Made by a program: the position numbers and the translations under genes. Positions 10,723 through 21,505 of a DNA stretch of 64,000 bases are shown here, one piece after another. Below the pieces are notes generated by a model. It saw nothing but the letters and a program-made list of their open reading frames with translations. It was not told where the DNA came from and made no database searches. The stretch lies in assembly GCA_033675265.1 (NCBI GenBank), contig JAUJYZ010001242.1:1-64000 (forward strand). The letters are read 5' to 3'. Each line of letters opens with the position of its first letter. Within the stretch, counting starts at the first letter, position 1. Origin of the DNA: Actinostola sp. cb2023 (lineage: Eukaryota; Cnidaria; Anthozoa; Actiniaria; Actinostolidae).

Positions 10723-12719
10723 TGAGCGTCAGTAATCCGACTAGGGCATTAGACACCCTTTCAGGCTACCATAGGCAATGGAAATATATTGAAATCAAAA
10801 CAAAACTGACCAACGGTCGATGAGAGATACTAAATTGGGTTAAAGCAAATGGAACTAATACAACATATACAAAGGGCAGATACAATTAGGATGAACAATG
10901 AGTTCGCAAAAAATAAAAAATAAAAAAATAAAAAATAGAAAAATAATAGAAAAAATAAAAAAATAATAAAAAAAAATAAAAAAAATAATATAAATAAATA
11001 AATAAAGGACTGATTGATAGAAGGAGAAGAATGCAATAAAGCCGCAATAAACGATACTATTGTAAAAGGGACAATGAATGATCGAGGGCGGTGCCATGAA
11101 ACAAACATATTACCATAGTACACTGCCGTAAAGAAACAAACGAGTTTCTGAATAATCTAGAACTAGAAATGGTATGACAACCAACGTTACAGGGGGAACT
11201 AGAAGCTTCGACGAACAAGACGCTCAATGAGCGTTCACTCGGGCATTGTGAAAAGGAAAATGTCAGTTGTTCGAGGAAGTACTTGAAAATGAATGCCAGT
11301 TGGTTGAAGAACAAGGACAATGTCAGCTGCGCGAGGAGAGACCTGACAATGACTGACAGTTGCGTGACGAGGGAGACTATGTATATACATGTATGTGTCG
11401 AGTTCATTTGATTTGCCTTTGAGTTCATTTGATTACCTTTTGACTTGGAGTTCCATTGATTTGATTTTGATGAGTTTGTGTTAAAAGGCCCCCTCTCTAG
11501 CTTCAGATCCCGAAACGTCGAGTTTGGAATCGAGTTCGGGTTCGAGTTACGGTTCGAACGTCGAATAAAACAAGGACATCTTCTTCAATACAATATAATT
11601 TCTCTGACGTCATGACAATCAGTGACAGTTGAGTGACGAGGGAGACTATTAGTCCGGTGAGTACGAACATGATACGTCTTGAGGTTGCATAGGTCAGATG
11701 GTTCCGATAACGGCCTCGCGTTTGTTTTTTTAAAAATATATTTTAAGCGAGCTTCTAGTCCTTTTACCACTTCTAGTCATTGAACGATGAACTAGAATCC
11801 TGACCTTTTAATAGCTTGAAGATCTACAGCTGCTTTCAAAACTAAGATTCAAAATCTACTTGAGTCCTGTTTCTCGTTTATCTTTTCAAATCTGCTGAGT
11901 AATCTTGAAACTCCGGATACGATTAAATACGTCGCATACTCGTCATTTTGGAGCCGAACAAAACTACTACTACCGAAATCCGCATTTTCTAACTCGGGCG
12001 GCCTGCGGCCTGGGCCCGAGTAATAATAGAGCTACTCAGCCTGCAAATATATAAAACGAATTGACGGGGAGTGAGAAAGGAGGCAATAAATAGTTTCCAC
12101 AAATCTCGTCTTCTTATGCAGAACAATGGCTGCTGAGCCCAGTCATGCAGGACCGGAAAATGAACTCAAAACTGAAAGTATGCATGGACAAGTTAAATCA
12201 TTAAAACAGAAATTTGAGCAAATATAACGTCTTCTCCTACTATTAGTCCAGTCAATCTACGCAATTTTTGGGGTTAACCCACAACTAATTGCAACAGAAT
12301 TTGTTTCACTTGCATGCATTTAAGGAAGGGTTGGTTAACAACATACTAAAAGTCCCAAAAAATCCCTTTGGTGGAAGTCGTTGAAATTTGGCATTAAAGT
12401 TTTGAGCTTTTACCACAGGGAGCCCAAATAGAGTAAAATATTTATTTTGCATAGAAAAGCAATTTCATTTTTCTTTCTTGCTTATTTGTATTTCGTCAAG
12501 CTACATATAAGTATATTTTAAGTATAAGTAAATTTTAGCTATTGTAAAAAAAGTTATATTGTATTTTTTGGCTATGTTCATATTTCACCACAGGAAGCCC
12601 ACAAGCACAGTTGAGAAATTTACCAGTAATTCATTCAAACCTGATTATTAAGTTTCTAACATGATGTGAAATGTACTTAAATATCGCTTTCATTTACATA
12701 TCCAAAAACTGCATACCTT

Positions 12720-13697
12720 TAGAAAGCATCACTTGGGTCTTCATCTATAAGGTCTGGCACTGGTGAATTGGTATAACTTTGACCTCTGCAAACTCCGCAA
12801 ACGACTGAACAATGCAATCTGTGCTTCTTGCAGCTACATCGGGCTGTGTTGCAATCTGTTTTGCAATTGCAACGGATCACTTCCAATAATGAGTTACTTG
12901 CTGGTGGTAGGTTTGTCTGTATTGGAAGTAGCTTTCCTTCCGTTACCTTCCAACCCCAGTGTTCTGGCTGCATGTTCTGCTCCCTTCCATTCCTGAATTT
13001 GGAGATATACCCGTCGACAATGATAAGCTGCAGCTGCTGCCGCTGAAGTAGGTGGAAGACTCTCTGGCTGTACACTTGTGGTACGTGTGGCTACCGTTCA
13101 GTTCTGGCATGAGAAACGACTATAACGCAGGGAATCGAGACTTTGCTCTGATCCTCCATTGTAAAGACATAAGAATGCTTTCTCTCCTGCAATGATAACT
13201 GTTTCCTTCGTAGAAGCTAGCTCATTGAATATTTGAGCTTGCTGGAAACAAATTGTATCAGATAGTATCTTCTTCAGAGCAAACCCTTTGCCAATGCCAG
13301 AATTAAATCCTGGATGTTGTATCGCAGCCAAGGATTGCGTGCACAAACAAAATCTGTGTGCATACTTTTACAAAGCTTCTTCGTCTTTACCTTCTTCTTT
13401 GGCTCAGGCTGGAAAAACTGAGATGTTGTACGTGTTCATGTCTGCATGGTAGCAGAGAAGAACTAACAGATCAGTGTCATCTCCTACCAGAACAGTAGGG
13501 ATACATTTGGCAGATGTTACGGTAGTTTGGACAATGAGTAGATCTGGCGCATCACCTGTAGCATGATCAGTTGTACACCCTGCCATCTCAAGCCTGTCAA
13601 TAAGAAGGTTGATAAACTTCTGTTTGTTACTCTTGTTTGCTAGGAATTCATCCTTTTTGGATTTGAGAACCATGTCACTGGCAAAGAGTAACGGTCG
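12720..13697 (-). pseudogene. FEN/PIN-like plus CXC-type Cys-rich protein, remnant copy 1
   Basis: Minus-strand reading from the inner arm end gives a conserved-looking segment with GDDTDLLVLL, then IGKGFALKK, then a Cys-rich C-terminus (CNCKTDC, CSCKKH and GVCRG) ending near 12720. Frames are broken between 13346 and 13404 and near 13098. This matches a large family of unnamed proteins, expanded in cnidarian and arthropod genomes and often near transposons, with a nuclease-like N-terminus and a CXC-like tail. The family identification is from memory. This copy lacks the N-terminal part present in the spacer. Confidence 0.6.
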
Positions 13698-13744
13698 GTT
13701 TGAACAATTGTAAAAAAATGATCAGATAGGGCCTGAAGGGAACA

Positions 13745-14941
13745 TTCATTATGTTCTTGATGGTGGTGCTTTACTTCACTGTATTCCATGGCCATGTGGA
13801 ATGACCTACGATGCCATTTGTAATATGTACGTGGAATATGTAATCCGCAGGTATGGATAGGGTATTATCGTCTTTGATGGATATCAGGATGGCCCTTCTA
13901 CAAAAGGCACCACGCACCAAAGACGAACAGGAGCCTATACTGGACCGTCCGTTATCTTTGCCAGTGACATGGTTCTCAAATCCAAAAAGGATGAATTCCT
14001 AGCAAACAAGAGTAACAAACAGAAGTTTATCAACCTTCTTAGTGACAGGCTTGAGATGGCAGGATGTACAACTGATCATGCTACAGGTGATGCGCCAGAT
14101 CTACTCATTGTCTCCAAACTACCGTAACATCTGCCAAATGTATCCCTACTGTTCTGGTAGGAGATAACACTGATCTGTTAGTTCAGTCTTCTCTGCTACC
14201 ATGCAGACATGAACACAGCCTGAACCAAAGAAGAAGGTAAAGACGAAGAAGCTTTGTAACATCAAGAAAACAAAGTTAACTTTGGGGGTAAAAGTATGCA
14301 CACACATTTTGTTTGTGCACGCAATCCTTGGCTGCGATACAACATCCAGGATTTAATTCTGGCATTGGCAAAGGGTTTGCTCTGAAGAAGATACTATCTG
14401 ATACAATTTGTTTCCAGCAAGCTCAAATATTCAATGAGCTAGCTTCTACGAAGGAAACAGTTATCATTGCAGGAGAGAAAGCATTCTTATGTCTTTACAA
14501 TGGAGGATCAGAGCAAAGTCTCGATTCCCTGCGTTATAGTCGTTTCTCATGCCAGAACTGAACGGTAGCCACACGTACCACAAGTGTACAGCCAGAGAGT
14601 CTTCCACCTACTTCAGCGGCAGCAGCTGCAGCTTATCATTGTCGACAGGTATATCTCCAAATTCAGGAATGGAAGGGAGCAGAACAGCTGCAGCCAGAAC
14701 ACTGGGGTTGGAAGGTAACGGAAGGAAAGCTACTTCCAATACAGACAAACCTACCACCAGCAAGTAACTCATTATTGGAAGTGATCCGTTGCAATTGCAA
14801 AACAGATTGCAACACAGCTCGATGTAGCTGCAAGAAGCACAGATTGCATTGTTCAGTCGTTTGCGGGGTTTGCAGAGGTCAAAGTTATACCAACTCACCA
14901 GTGCCAGACCTTATAGATGAAGACCTAAGTGATGCTTTCTA
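13745..14941 (+). pseudogene. FEN/PIN-like plus CXC-type Cys-rich protein, remnant copy 2
   Basis: The plus-strand copy includes the single-copy upstream part. It shows DGGALLHCIPWPCGMTY and VFDGYQDGPS (with a stop in between), then QRRTGAYTG, then the arm-encoded part, and a Cys-rich tail ending at about 14941. Several frameshifts and stops are present, including near 13858, 14110-14170, 14213 and 14560. The DGG and DGY acidic positions fit a FEN/PIN-type nuclease fold, but I cannot confirm activity or any role in transposition. The two copies share most substitutions, which indicates that duplication happened after much of the decay or that the arms have been homogenised. Confidence 0.6.
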
Positions 14942-16239
14942 AAGGTATGCAGTTTTTGGATATGTAAATGAAAGCGATATTTAAGTACATTTCACATCAT
15001 GTTAGAAACTTAATAATCAGGTTTGAATGAATTACTGGTAAATTTCTCAAACTGTGCTTGTGGGCTTCCTGTGGTGAAATATGAACATAGCCAAAAAAAC
15101 AATATAACTTTTTTTACAATAGCTAAAATTTACTTATACTTAAAATATACTTATATGTAGCTTGACGAAATACAAATAAGCAAGAAAGAAAAATGAAATT
15201 GCTTTTCTGAGCAAAATAAATATTTTACTCTATTTGGGCTCCCTGTGGTAAAAGCTCAAAACTTTAATGCCAAATTTCAACGACTTCCACCGAAGGGATT
15301 TTTTGGGACTTTTAGTATGTTGTTAACCAACCCTTCCTTAAATGCATGCAAGTGAAACAAATTCTGTTGCAATTAGTTGTGGGTCAAACTGTAGATTGAC
15401 TGGACTATATACCACTGTCTAGTACTGGCTGCTCATCCCTCGGGGAAAATTAACTGCATAACATACAAAATCAATAATGAAAACGTGTATGGGAAAATAG
15501 ATCGTCTTCTCAGCCTACTGGCTCCTCAGCCCTCGGAGAAGCTGATTAACTCAGAAGAGTTTGTATGGACAATTCAATTAATAAAACAGGAAACAATGTA
15601 AATATCATTGACAACAGGTGCAATAACGAAAGGTTTCTGGATATGGGGCTTGTAGGGACAGGCCTCAGTCAATGGACGCAATATGCAAGTAATGGCAAAA
15701 GAATGAAGCGATTTAAATACATTATAGTTATGAACTCTTGTCAAAATAAACACAAAATCAACAAGTGCAGCAAGCTAAACTTGACTTTCCAAAAATACTA
15801 ATCAGCAATAACATGCTAAACTGGGGTATACGTATGGAACAGATTCGTGCAGTATACGTTGACTGAAGATGAATAAACGGACAAGATAACAAATAATCAG
15901 GGAAACAAATTAAATAAAGGACCTGGACTTAAATTCACGGTTCAAGGACGTACAAACAATGGGAGCTCACAAAAAGCACAGCAAATGATATACGACCAAC
16001 AAAGATCATTCCCGGCCAACAAATAGGAGGGAGTGGCATTCATTAAAATAACTGACACTAAAAACAATGGTAGGAAATAAAATGAGTATTGGGGCGTAAA
16101 GAGCACGGCTAATATATGCAAAACACTAGCAAACTATGAATATGCGCGGCATAACAAAAACACACGAACTATATGAGCCTAATGAAAGAAAAGTTGGCAA
16201 TAAGGAAAACTGATCAGTTGAAAACCTCAATTACTACCA

Positions 16240-16945
16240 ATATACACTGTATACTGGGGGCATAGTTGTCTTAGAAGACCTCAATTACAACCCGCAATGT
16301 CTTCGCAGACCTCAAAGCAATCACAACCGAAACAGGGACGTATCGTTTGTCTACACAGACCTCAATTAATACACCGATACAGGGTCATAACATTGTCTTC
16401 TCAGACCTCAACTGTATACTGGGGCATAGGTGTCTACACAGACCTCAATTAGTCTTCTCAGACCTCAACTATCGATATATACTGGGGCATAGGTGTCTAC
16501 ACAGACCTCAATTTGTCTTCTCAGACCTCAACTATCGATATATACTGGGGCATAGGTGTCTACACAGACCTCAATTCGTCTTCTCAAACCCTATCGATAT
16601 ATACTGGGGCATAGGTGTCTACACAGACCTCAATTCGTCTTCTCAGACCTCAACTATCGATATATACTGGGGCATAGATGTCTACACAGACCTCAATTCG
16701 TCTTCTCAGACCTCAACTATCGATATATACTGGGGCATAGATGTCTACACAGACCTCAATTCGTCTTCTCAGACCTCAACTATCGATATATACTGGGGCA
16801 TAGGTGTCTACACAGACCTCAATTCGTCTTCTCAGACCTCAACTATCGATATACTGGGGCATAGGTGTCTACACAGACCTAAATTATTACACCGATACAG
16901 GAGCATAGTTGTCTTACAGACCTCAATTACAACCGAAACAGGCCG
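16240..16945 (+). repeat. About 61-bp minisatellite
   Basis: Eight or so tandem copies of a unit containing TATACTGGGGCATAGGTG, TCTACACAGACCTCAATT and CGTCTTCTCAGACCTCAAC, with degenerate copies at both edges. The long plus-strand frame over it (16347-16955) is a product of the repeat. Confidence 0.93.
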
Positions 16946-17532
16946 GGGCATATAGTTTTAGTCGATACATAATAAAATTAGGGAAGAAACCGAGGGAGCA
17001 ACGTTCTGTGAGCAAATAAAAATTCACTGGGAGTTAAAACGGCAACAAAACCGGGTGAGCGAGAGGACGGGAAGGTTGACGACAATATTGAACGAACAGG
17101 ATGAGGGAAGGGATTCTAAGACCTCTAAGAGAAATATGAGCGGGATGGGAAAGGGTTCACATAGCAAGTTACCTATAACTGGGGAGCAGGGACTTCAAGA
17201 ATTACCAAAGCTTGAGCCTACAACACGTTGATAGGAGCTTGTTCTTGCTCAGCCATGACGATGCGCACTGAACGCTAGTTACTTGAATTGGGCAGAGTTG
17301 ATTAGTGGGCGTTCCTTATATACTCGCTCTGCAAGGGACTGGTGCGAATAGTCTTTATATCCGATATAGATTTGTCCTAATTTGCATATTACCCATATTC
17401 ACCGGTGTATAAGCTGCACTCGCAGATAAGCCACACTCCGAGTGTGGCTATGCAAATTTTGGAAAAAAAGGTTCTTTGAATAAAATGAATAGAAATCACA
17501 TTTTAGGTAGAATCTTGAAAAAGTTACATATA

Positions 17533-17634
17533 CAGTGGAACCTCTATTAAGGGGACACCCTCGGGACCAGGGAAAGTGTCCCCTTAATGGAGGTGTCCCC
17601 GGAATAGAGGTGTCCCAAAGTAGAGGTTCCACTG
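17533..17634. mobile_element. 102-bp Tigger/pogo-like miniature element
   Basis: Terminal inverted repeats CAGTGGAACCTCTATTA... and ...TAGAGGTTCCACTG are flanked by TA on both sides. The interior repeats GGGGACAC/GTGTCCCC words. CAGTGnnnCCTC ends and TA target sites are typical of pogo/Tigger elements. Confidence 0.8.
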
Positions 17635-17816
17635 TACATTACATACTTTGCATTATCTTAAAGGATTTAGAGAATAATGGATCATTAGGGTCCGGGCTAC
17701 CAGTGTTATCACCCAGGCGTTAAGTCTAGGACTGGGACGTCGTTGTCACTACATTATTCCTTCGTCATAAATAGGAGTCAATCCATTTCGGTAGGAACGT
17801 TTTATTACCTACCTAC

Positions 17817-18035
17817 CTAACCCAAATATAAATTAAAACCATAACATAATAATTCACTTACCTACCTACCTAACCCAAATATAAATTAAAACCATAACAT
17901 AATAATTCACTTACCATCCTAGTGTGATCCATATTGTATCCCACTGTATAATCTAGTGTGTCCATTGTTAATCCCTCGTGTGGTCCAACGTAAGGCAAAC
18001 TGATAGGTAATAAATACAATTATATAAGCAGCCAT
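17817..18035 (+). repeat. Second copy of the 8985-9205 dispersed repeat
   Basis: Shares AACCCAAATATAAATT, AATAATTCACTTACC and CCAACGTAAGGCAAACTGATAGG with the first copy. The first 54 bp are tandemly doubled here. Confidence 0.85.
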
Positions 18036-18041
18036 GCATAT

Positions 18042-18094
18042 TGTAGGGAATTACAATGTCGGCCGGGCCGTAGGCGAGACATTTTAATTCCCCT
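18042..18094. repeat. Hairpin-forming inverted repeat
   Basis: GTAGGGAATTA...ATGTC pairs with GAGACAT...TAATTCCCCTAC around a GGCCGGGCC core. Confidence 0.6.
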
Positions 18095-18426
18095 ACAGTA
18101 CGGTTGCGAATCATGCATAATGTACAATTAATGTATAAAAATGAGTTTTACTATAATTTTCAAGATATCAGTATTAAAGTTTGGCTGAGAAAATCATGAA
18201 TATGAAGATGATTTTGTATCAGAAATACAAGCTCTTCCATGGCTATATGATTTATATTATTAATATAGCAACCAAAAGAGCAGTCAAAATCATAGCTTGA
18301 GTTATAAGAAGCTTTCAATGTATAGAGACTAATTAAAACGAGTGATCAAATAGAGTGAAATTTAATGTAGGCACATACTCCATGTCAGAATGCCATGGTG
18401 CAACGAGGGTTTATCATGTAATTTCA

Positions 18427-18771
18427 AAACTCATAGGACAAGAAATGATTATCATAGCTGGAAAGAGCTCGTTGAAATTAGTAAAAATGTGAAGTTTGGA
18501 AAAGATCGCTCCACAAATTGCAAAGATATGAATTTTCAAAATCGAAATCTTATATGAAGACCTTTGGAAATTATGCTTGGAGTATGAAGACCTTTGGAAA
18601 TTATGCTTGGAGGCAACTCTTGCCTCCAACAAAGGTTTTCATACAAAATTTCGATTTTTGAAAATTCATATCTTCATAATTTGTGGAGTGATATTTTCCA
18701 AACTTCACATTTTTACTAATTTCAACGAGCTCTTTCCAGCTATGATAATCATTCTTTTTGTCCTATGAGTT
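18427..18771. mobile_element. Fold-back element with about 139-bp arms
   Basis: Arms at about 18427-18565 and 18633-18771 are reverse complements (AACTCATAGGACAAGAA against the matching right end). The centre holds a 30-bp direct duplication (18554-18583 and 18584-18613) and a GGAGGCAACTCTTGCCTCC hairpin. Confidence 0.8.
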
Positions 18772-18795
18772 ATGATATCTCTTCTTATTTCTTGC

Positions 18796-18985
18796 TTATC
18801 TATCTATCTATCTACGATCTATCTAGTATCTATCCATAGCTATCTTCAGCTATCCTAACCTATCGTTAACTATACTTTATTATCCACAGATAACATTAGT
18901 TATCCTTAACTATCCTTCACTATCCTTGGCAATTCTCAACTATCTCTAGCTATCCTTAGTTGTCCTTAGCTATATATCCTCAGCT
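18796..18985. repeat. CTAT microsatellite and TATCCTTAGC-type minisatellite
   Basis: TCTA/CTAT tetranucleotides pass into degenerate 10-12-bp TATCCTTAGC/TATCCTTAAC units. The same units recur at 23335-23480 and 23940-23985. Confidence 0.85.
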
Positions 18986-19160
18986 ACAATCTTGGACAAA
19001 ACTCGTTGAGAAACTATGCATTTTGTAGACATTAGAGCTGATAATTTATAGGATCGCAAAAGCACTTCTTTCTATTTCTTTAACCCCCGTCCCTCGTCCC
19101 CCCTGTCCAATGTTGATGTTTCGGAAACTAGACACACTACACGCTGAGCCCCAAAATAGC

Positions 19161-20035
19161 GACTTTTGTATAACTACTACAGTTTTAATCCAATCAATAT
19201 GATGCTTAGTAACATAACAGTACATGTCAAGACAACAAATCTGTTCTGTTTTGTTTTTTGATTTTTTTGCTATTTGGCGGGGAAAATGATGTCACGAACA
19301 TGCACTAAAATTTGAAATTCATAAATACACTAATTTGATCATTGCAATCGAAAGAACACTAAATATTAAATATATAGCTGATATAATATATTAGATATAG
19401 TTATTCAATCCAAAGATATTAATTTTTGAAATTTGAAAATCCGCCATTTTGTTTCAAAAATTCATATCTCTGGATTGAATAATGATATCTCAGATATTAT
19501 TTCAGTTATAGCTCTCATTTTACATGCCCTTTCGATTACTATGATCAGATCGGAGCATTTACGAATTTTAAAATTTGCTGCCCTGTTCATGATGTCATTT
19601 TCACGCTAAAAATCATAAAAATCTAAAAACAAAAAAGTACAAATTAGTAGTCTTGCCATGTACTGTAACGTTGCCAAGTTTCAATTTGATTGGATGGAAA
19701 CTGTAGAAGTAGATCTACCTTTAATAGCGGTTTTGGGTGCTTTTGTGCCCACCGTGAAAATGGCGGAAAATTGAAATTCAAAAAATCATATCTTTGGATT
19801 GAATAACGATATCTGAGATATGTTTTCAGCTATATGCCTAATTTTATGAGTTCTTTCGAATGCAATGGTCATATTAGTGTATTAGTGAATTTCAAAAAAC
19901 ATTAGCATGTTCATAACGTGGTTTTCCCGCAAAAAAAGAAAAAAAGAACAGATTTGTCGTCTTGACATGTACTGTTATGTTGCTAGTTTCATATTGGTTG
20001 GATTAAAACTGTAGTAGTTATACAAAAGAACATTG
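19161..20035. repeat. Three diverged copies of one unit, first inverted relative to the others
   Basis: A segment running from AAAATGGCGG or equivalent to ACTACTACAGTTTTAATCC occurs reversed at 19161-19458, forward and most diverged at about 19455-19715, and forward at 19752-20035. Shared words include TTGGATTGAATAA and GACATGTACTGTTA. The outer copies would form a fold-back pair. Confidence 0.8.
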
Positions 20036-20061
20036 TTTTGAGGGAGGGCAGAGGCTAATGC

Positions 20062-20062
20062 C

Positions 20063-20093
<31 letters not shown>

Positions 20094-20100
20094 TACTCCC
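20062..20100. repeat. Poly-G tract followed by TACTCC
   Basis: CCCC, then more than 30 G, then TACTCCC. The same (G)n-TACTC arrangement recurs at other element ends in this window. Confidence 0.9.
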
Positions 20101-20155
20101 ATTAATTGCTGCGAGCCTCCAGGCGAGCAGCGAAACTAATCGTGACGGAGTTCCT

Positions 20156-20800
20156 GTGTCATGTGTGGTCGTGTGGGATCTGGGCACTTATGTGGATGCG
20201 GCGAGAGTCGAGACTGCATTTCACGGAGTTTATTTGTGGGTTTGTGTGTTTGTTTGTGGAGATGATTTTGTGAGCCACGGTACTTTTGATCAGCGCACAC
20301 TCACAACACGTTCTGGTTGGAGTATCGTTTATTTTTCGCTGATTCAAGTCAGGAAAGTGTTTGTTTTCTACAAATCTATTATGTCAAATGCAACTTTATT
20401 CATTGTTGGAAGCATTCGTCAGGGTCATGAACAATTTAGTGACATTTCAAGGGGAAGACAATGTTATTTAATATGAGTTTTCAGTGGCTGCTCAGTCACG
20501 TCCAGTATCCACAATGAAGTACTTAAGCTTAAGTTTATACTTCTACAGTCGATCAGAGCCGGTTGACCGAAGGAGACAGCATGTACTTGAATGCTTTTGA
20601 AAGACACAGTTAGTATCCCAGATGCTGTCGCTGACCTATCTGCCTGATCGAGATCGTTGGTCTTCGTCAAACCAATCCGGCCCATGCCATTGCCACTGCC
20701 ATTGAGGCAACTACTGTATCAAATTATACGATCCATCCTGATGTACTTTTATCTTCTACAAGTGTGCTATGAGGCTTCGACATCTTTCCTGATATCTGGC
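20156..20800 (+). pseudogene. Possible transposon-associated cysteine protease (C76/OTU-like) remnant
   Basis: Broken frames encode SNATLFIVGSIRQGHEQFSD, then ISRGRQC, then in other frames EGDSMYLNAFE and IPDAVADLS. The order HQG-x3-F, SRGRQC, EGDxMY resembles a cysteine-protease domain seen in large transposon-associated proteins, with the Cys of GRQC as nucleophile. That assignment is from memory and tentative. Several stops and frameshifts make it non-functional. The inverted copy at 26165-25590 encodes the same motifs with different breaks. Confidence 0.4.
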
Positions 20801-20917
20801 CAGTAACATTGTATATAATATACACTAAACACAATTCTCTATTTCATTGAATCCATATTTGTATTAATTACTGCATATCAGTAGAGTACAAACTATTAAC
20901 AGTGTGCAACATAAATA

Positions 20918-21505
20918 CCCGGCCATACCAATCGATAAAAATCGATCATCGGAAAGTAATCGAATTCATCGATATTAATCGATAATAATCATTTGATTAG
21001 TATTGATTGATATCGGTAATCGATGATAATCGATACTCACAACCCAAGTGTCCTTGATTAGTATCGATTAATATCGAATATTATCGATTATCATCGATTT
21101 CTAAAATTCACCACGGCGAATATGATACGTGATCTAAAGATGTAGATCGCGTACGTTCGACACCGGTCACTGTGAAATCTGTTCCGCTTGAAGTGTTTTA
21201 TAGTTAACGTTGAGCTATAATATTATGATTTATGTACGAGAGGCACTTACAAGTCTTCAATAAAATACGGTTATGGCATCTTCTCTCTAGTTAATGTACA
21301 GCCACATATCAAGGATTTCTAAGCATCGATGAAAATCGATAATTATCGATAGAAATCGATGATAATCGATGAAAATCGATACTCACACATTTTTACGTGA
21401 TCGATTTTCATCGATTTCCAATATTAATCGATTGATTAGTATCGATTATTATCGATTGTTATTGATTATTATCGATTATCGGAATTATCGATTGGTATGG
21501 CCGGG
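20918..21505. mobile_element. 588-bp inverted-repeat element rich in ATCGAT, 7-bp target duplication
   Basis: Ends CCCGGCCATACCAATCGATAA and its reverse complement. ATAAATA occurs on both sides (20911-20917 and 21506-21512). The empty site CATAAATAGTGC survives in the neighbouring 157-bp units, which proves the insertion. Both outer thirds are strings of ATCGAT-containing words. The central 200 bp are single copy. Confidence 0.92.

Larger units (their letters stand above)
12244..15407. repeat. 3.2-kb inverted duplication, arms about 1.45 kb
   Basis: Arms 12244-13698 and 13945-15407 are reverse complements, starting TAGTCCAGTCAATCTAC and ending GTAGATTGACTGGACTA, with small differences. The 246-bp spacer 13699-13944 is single copy and carries the upstream part of the plus-strand gene remnant. 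Confidence 0.93.
9693..17351. mobile_element. 7.66-kb region bounded by the same ends as the 254-bp element
   Basis: The left end copies 9435-9488 and the right end copies 9611-9688, giving terminal inverted repeats CTATTCGCnnCAGTCCCTT. This is what a longer relative of the 254-bp element would look like. The right flank is TCTT rather than CATA, so a simple single insertion is not shown. The interior contains two diverged copies of one segment (10403-10563 and 11056-11215), an inverted duplication (12244-15407) and a minisatellite (16240-16940). No intact transposase was found. Confidence 0.5.

Noticed and set aside
16340..16870. CRISPR-like regular repeat array
   Set aside because: Whole units repeat without unique spacers, and the window is eukaryotic.
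16347..16955. 202-codon frame with repeated Tyr-Arg-Tyr and His-Arg motifs
   Set aside because: The frame coincides with the 61-bp minisatellite; peptides are repeats in shifting frames.
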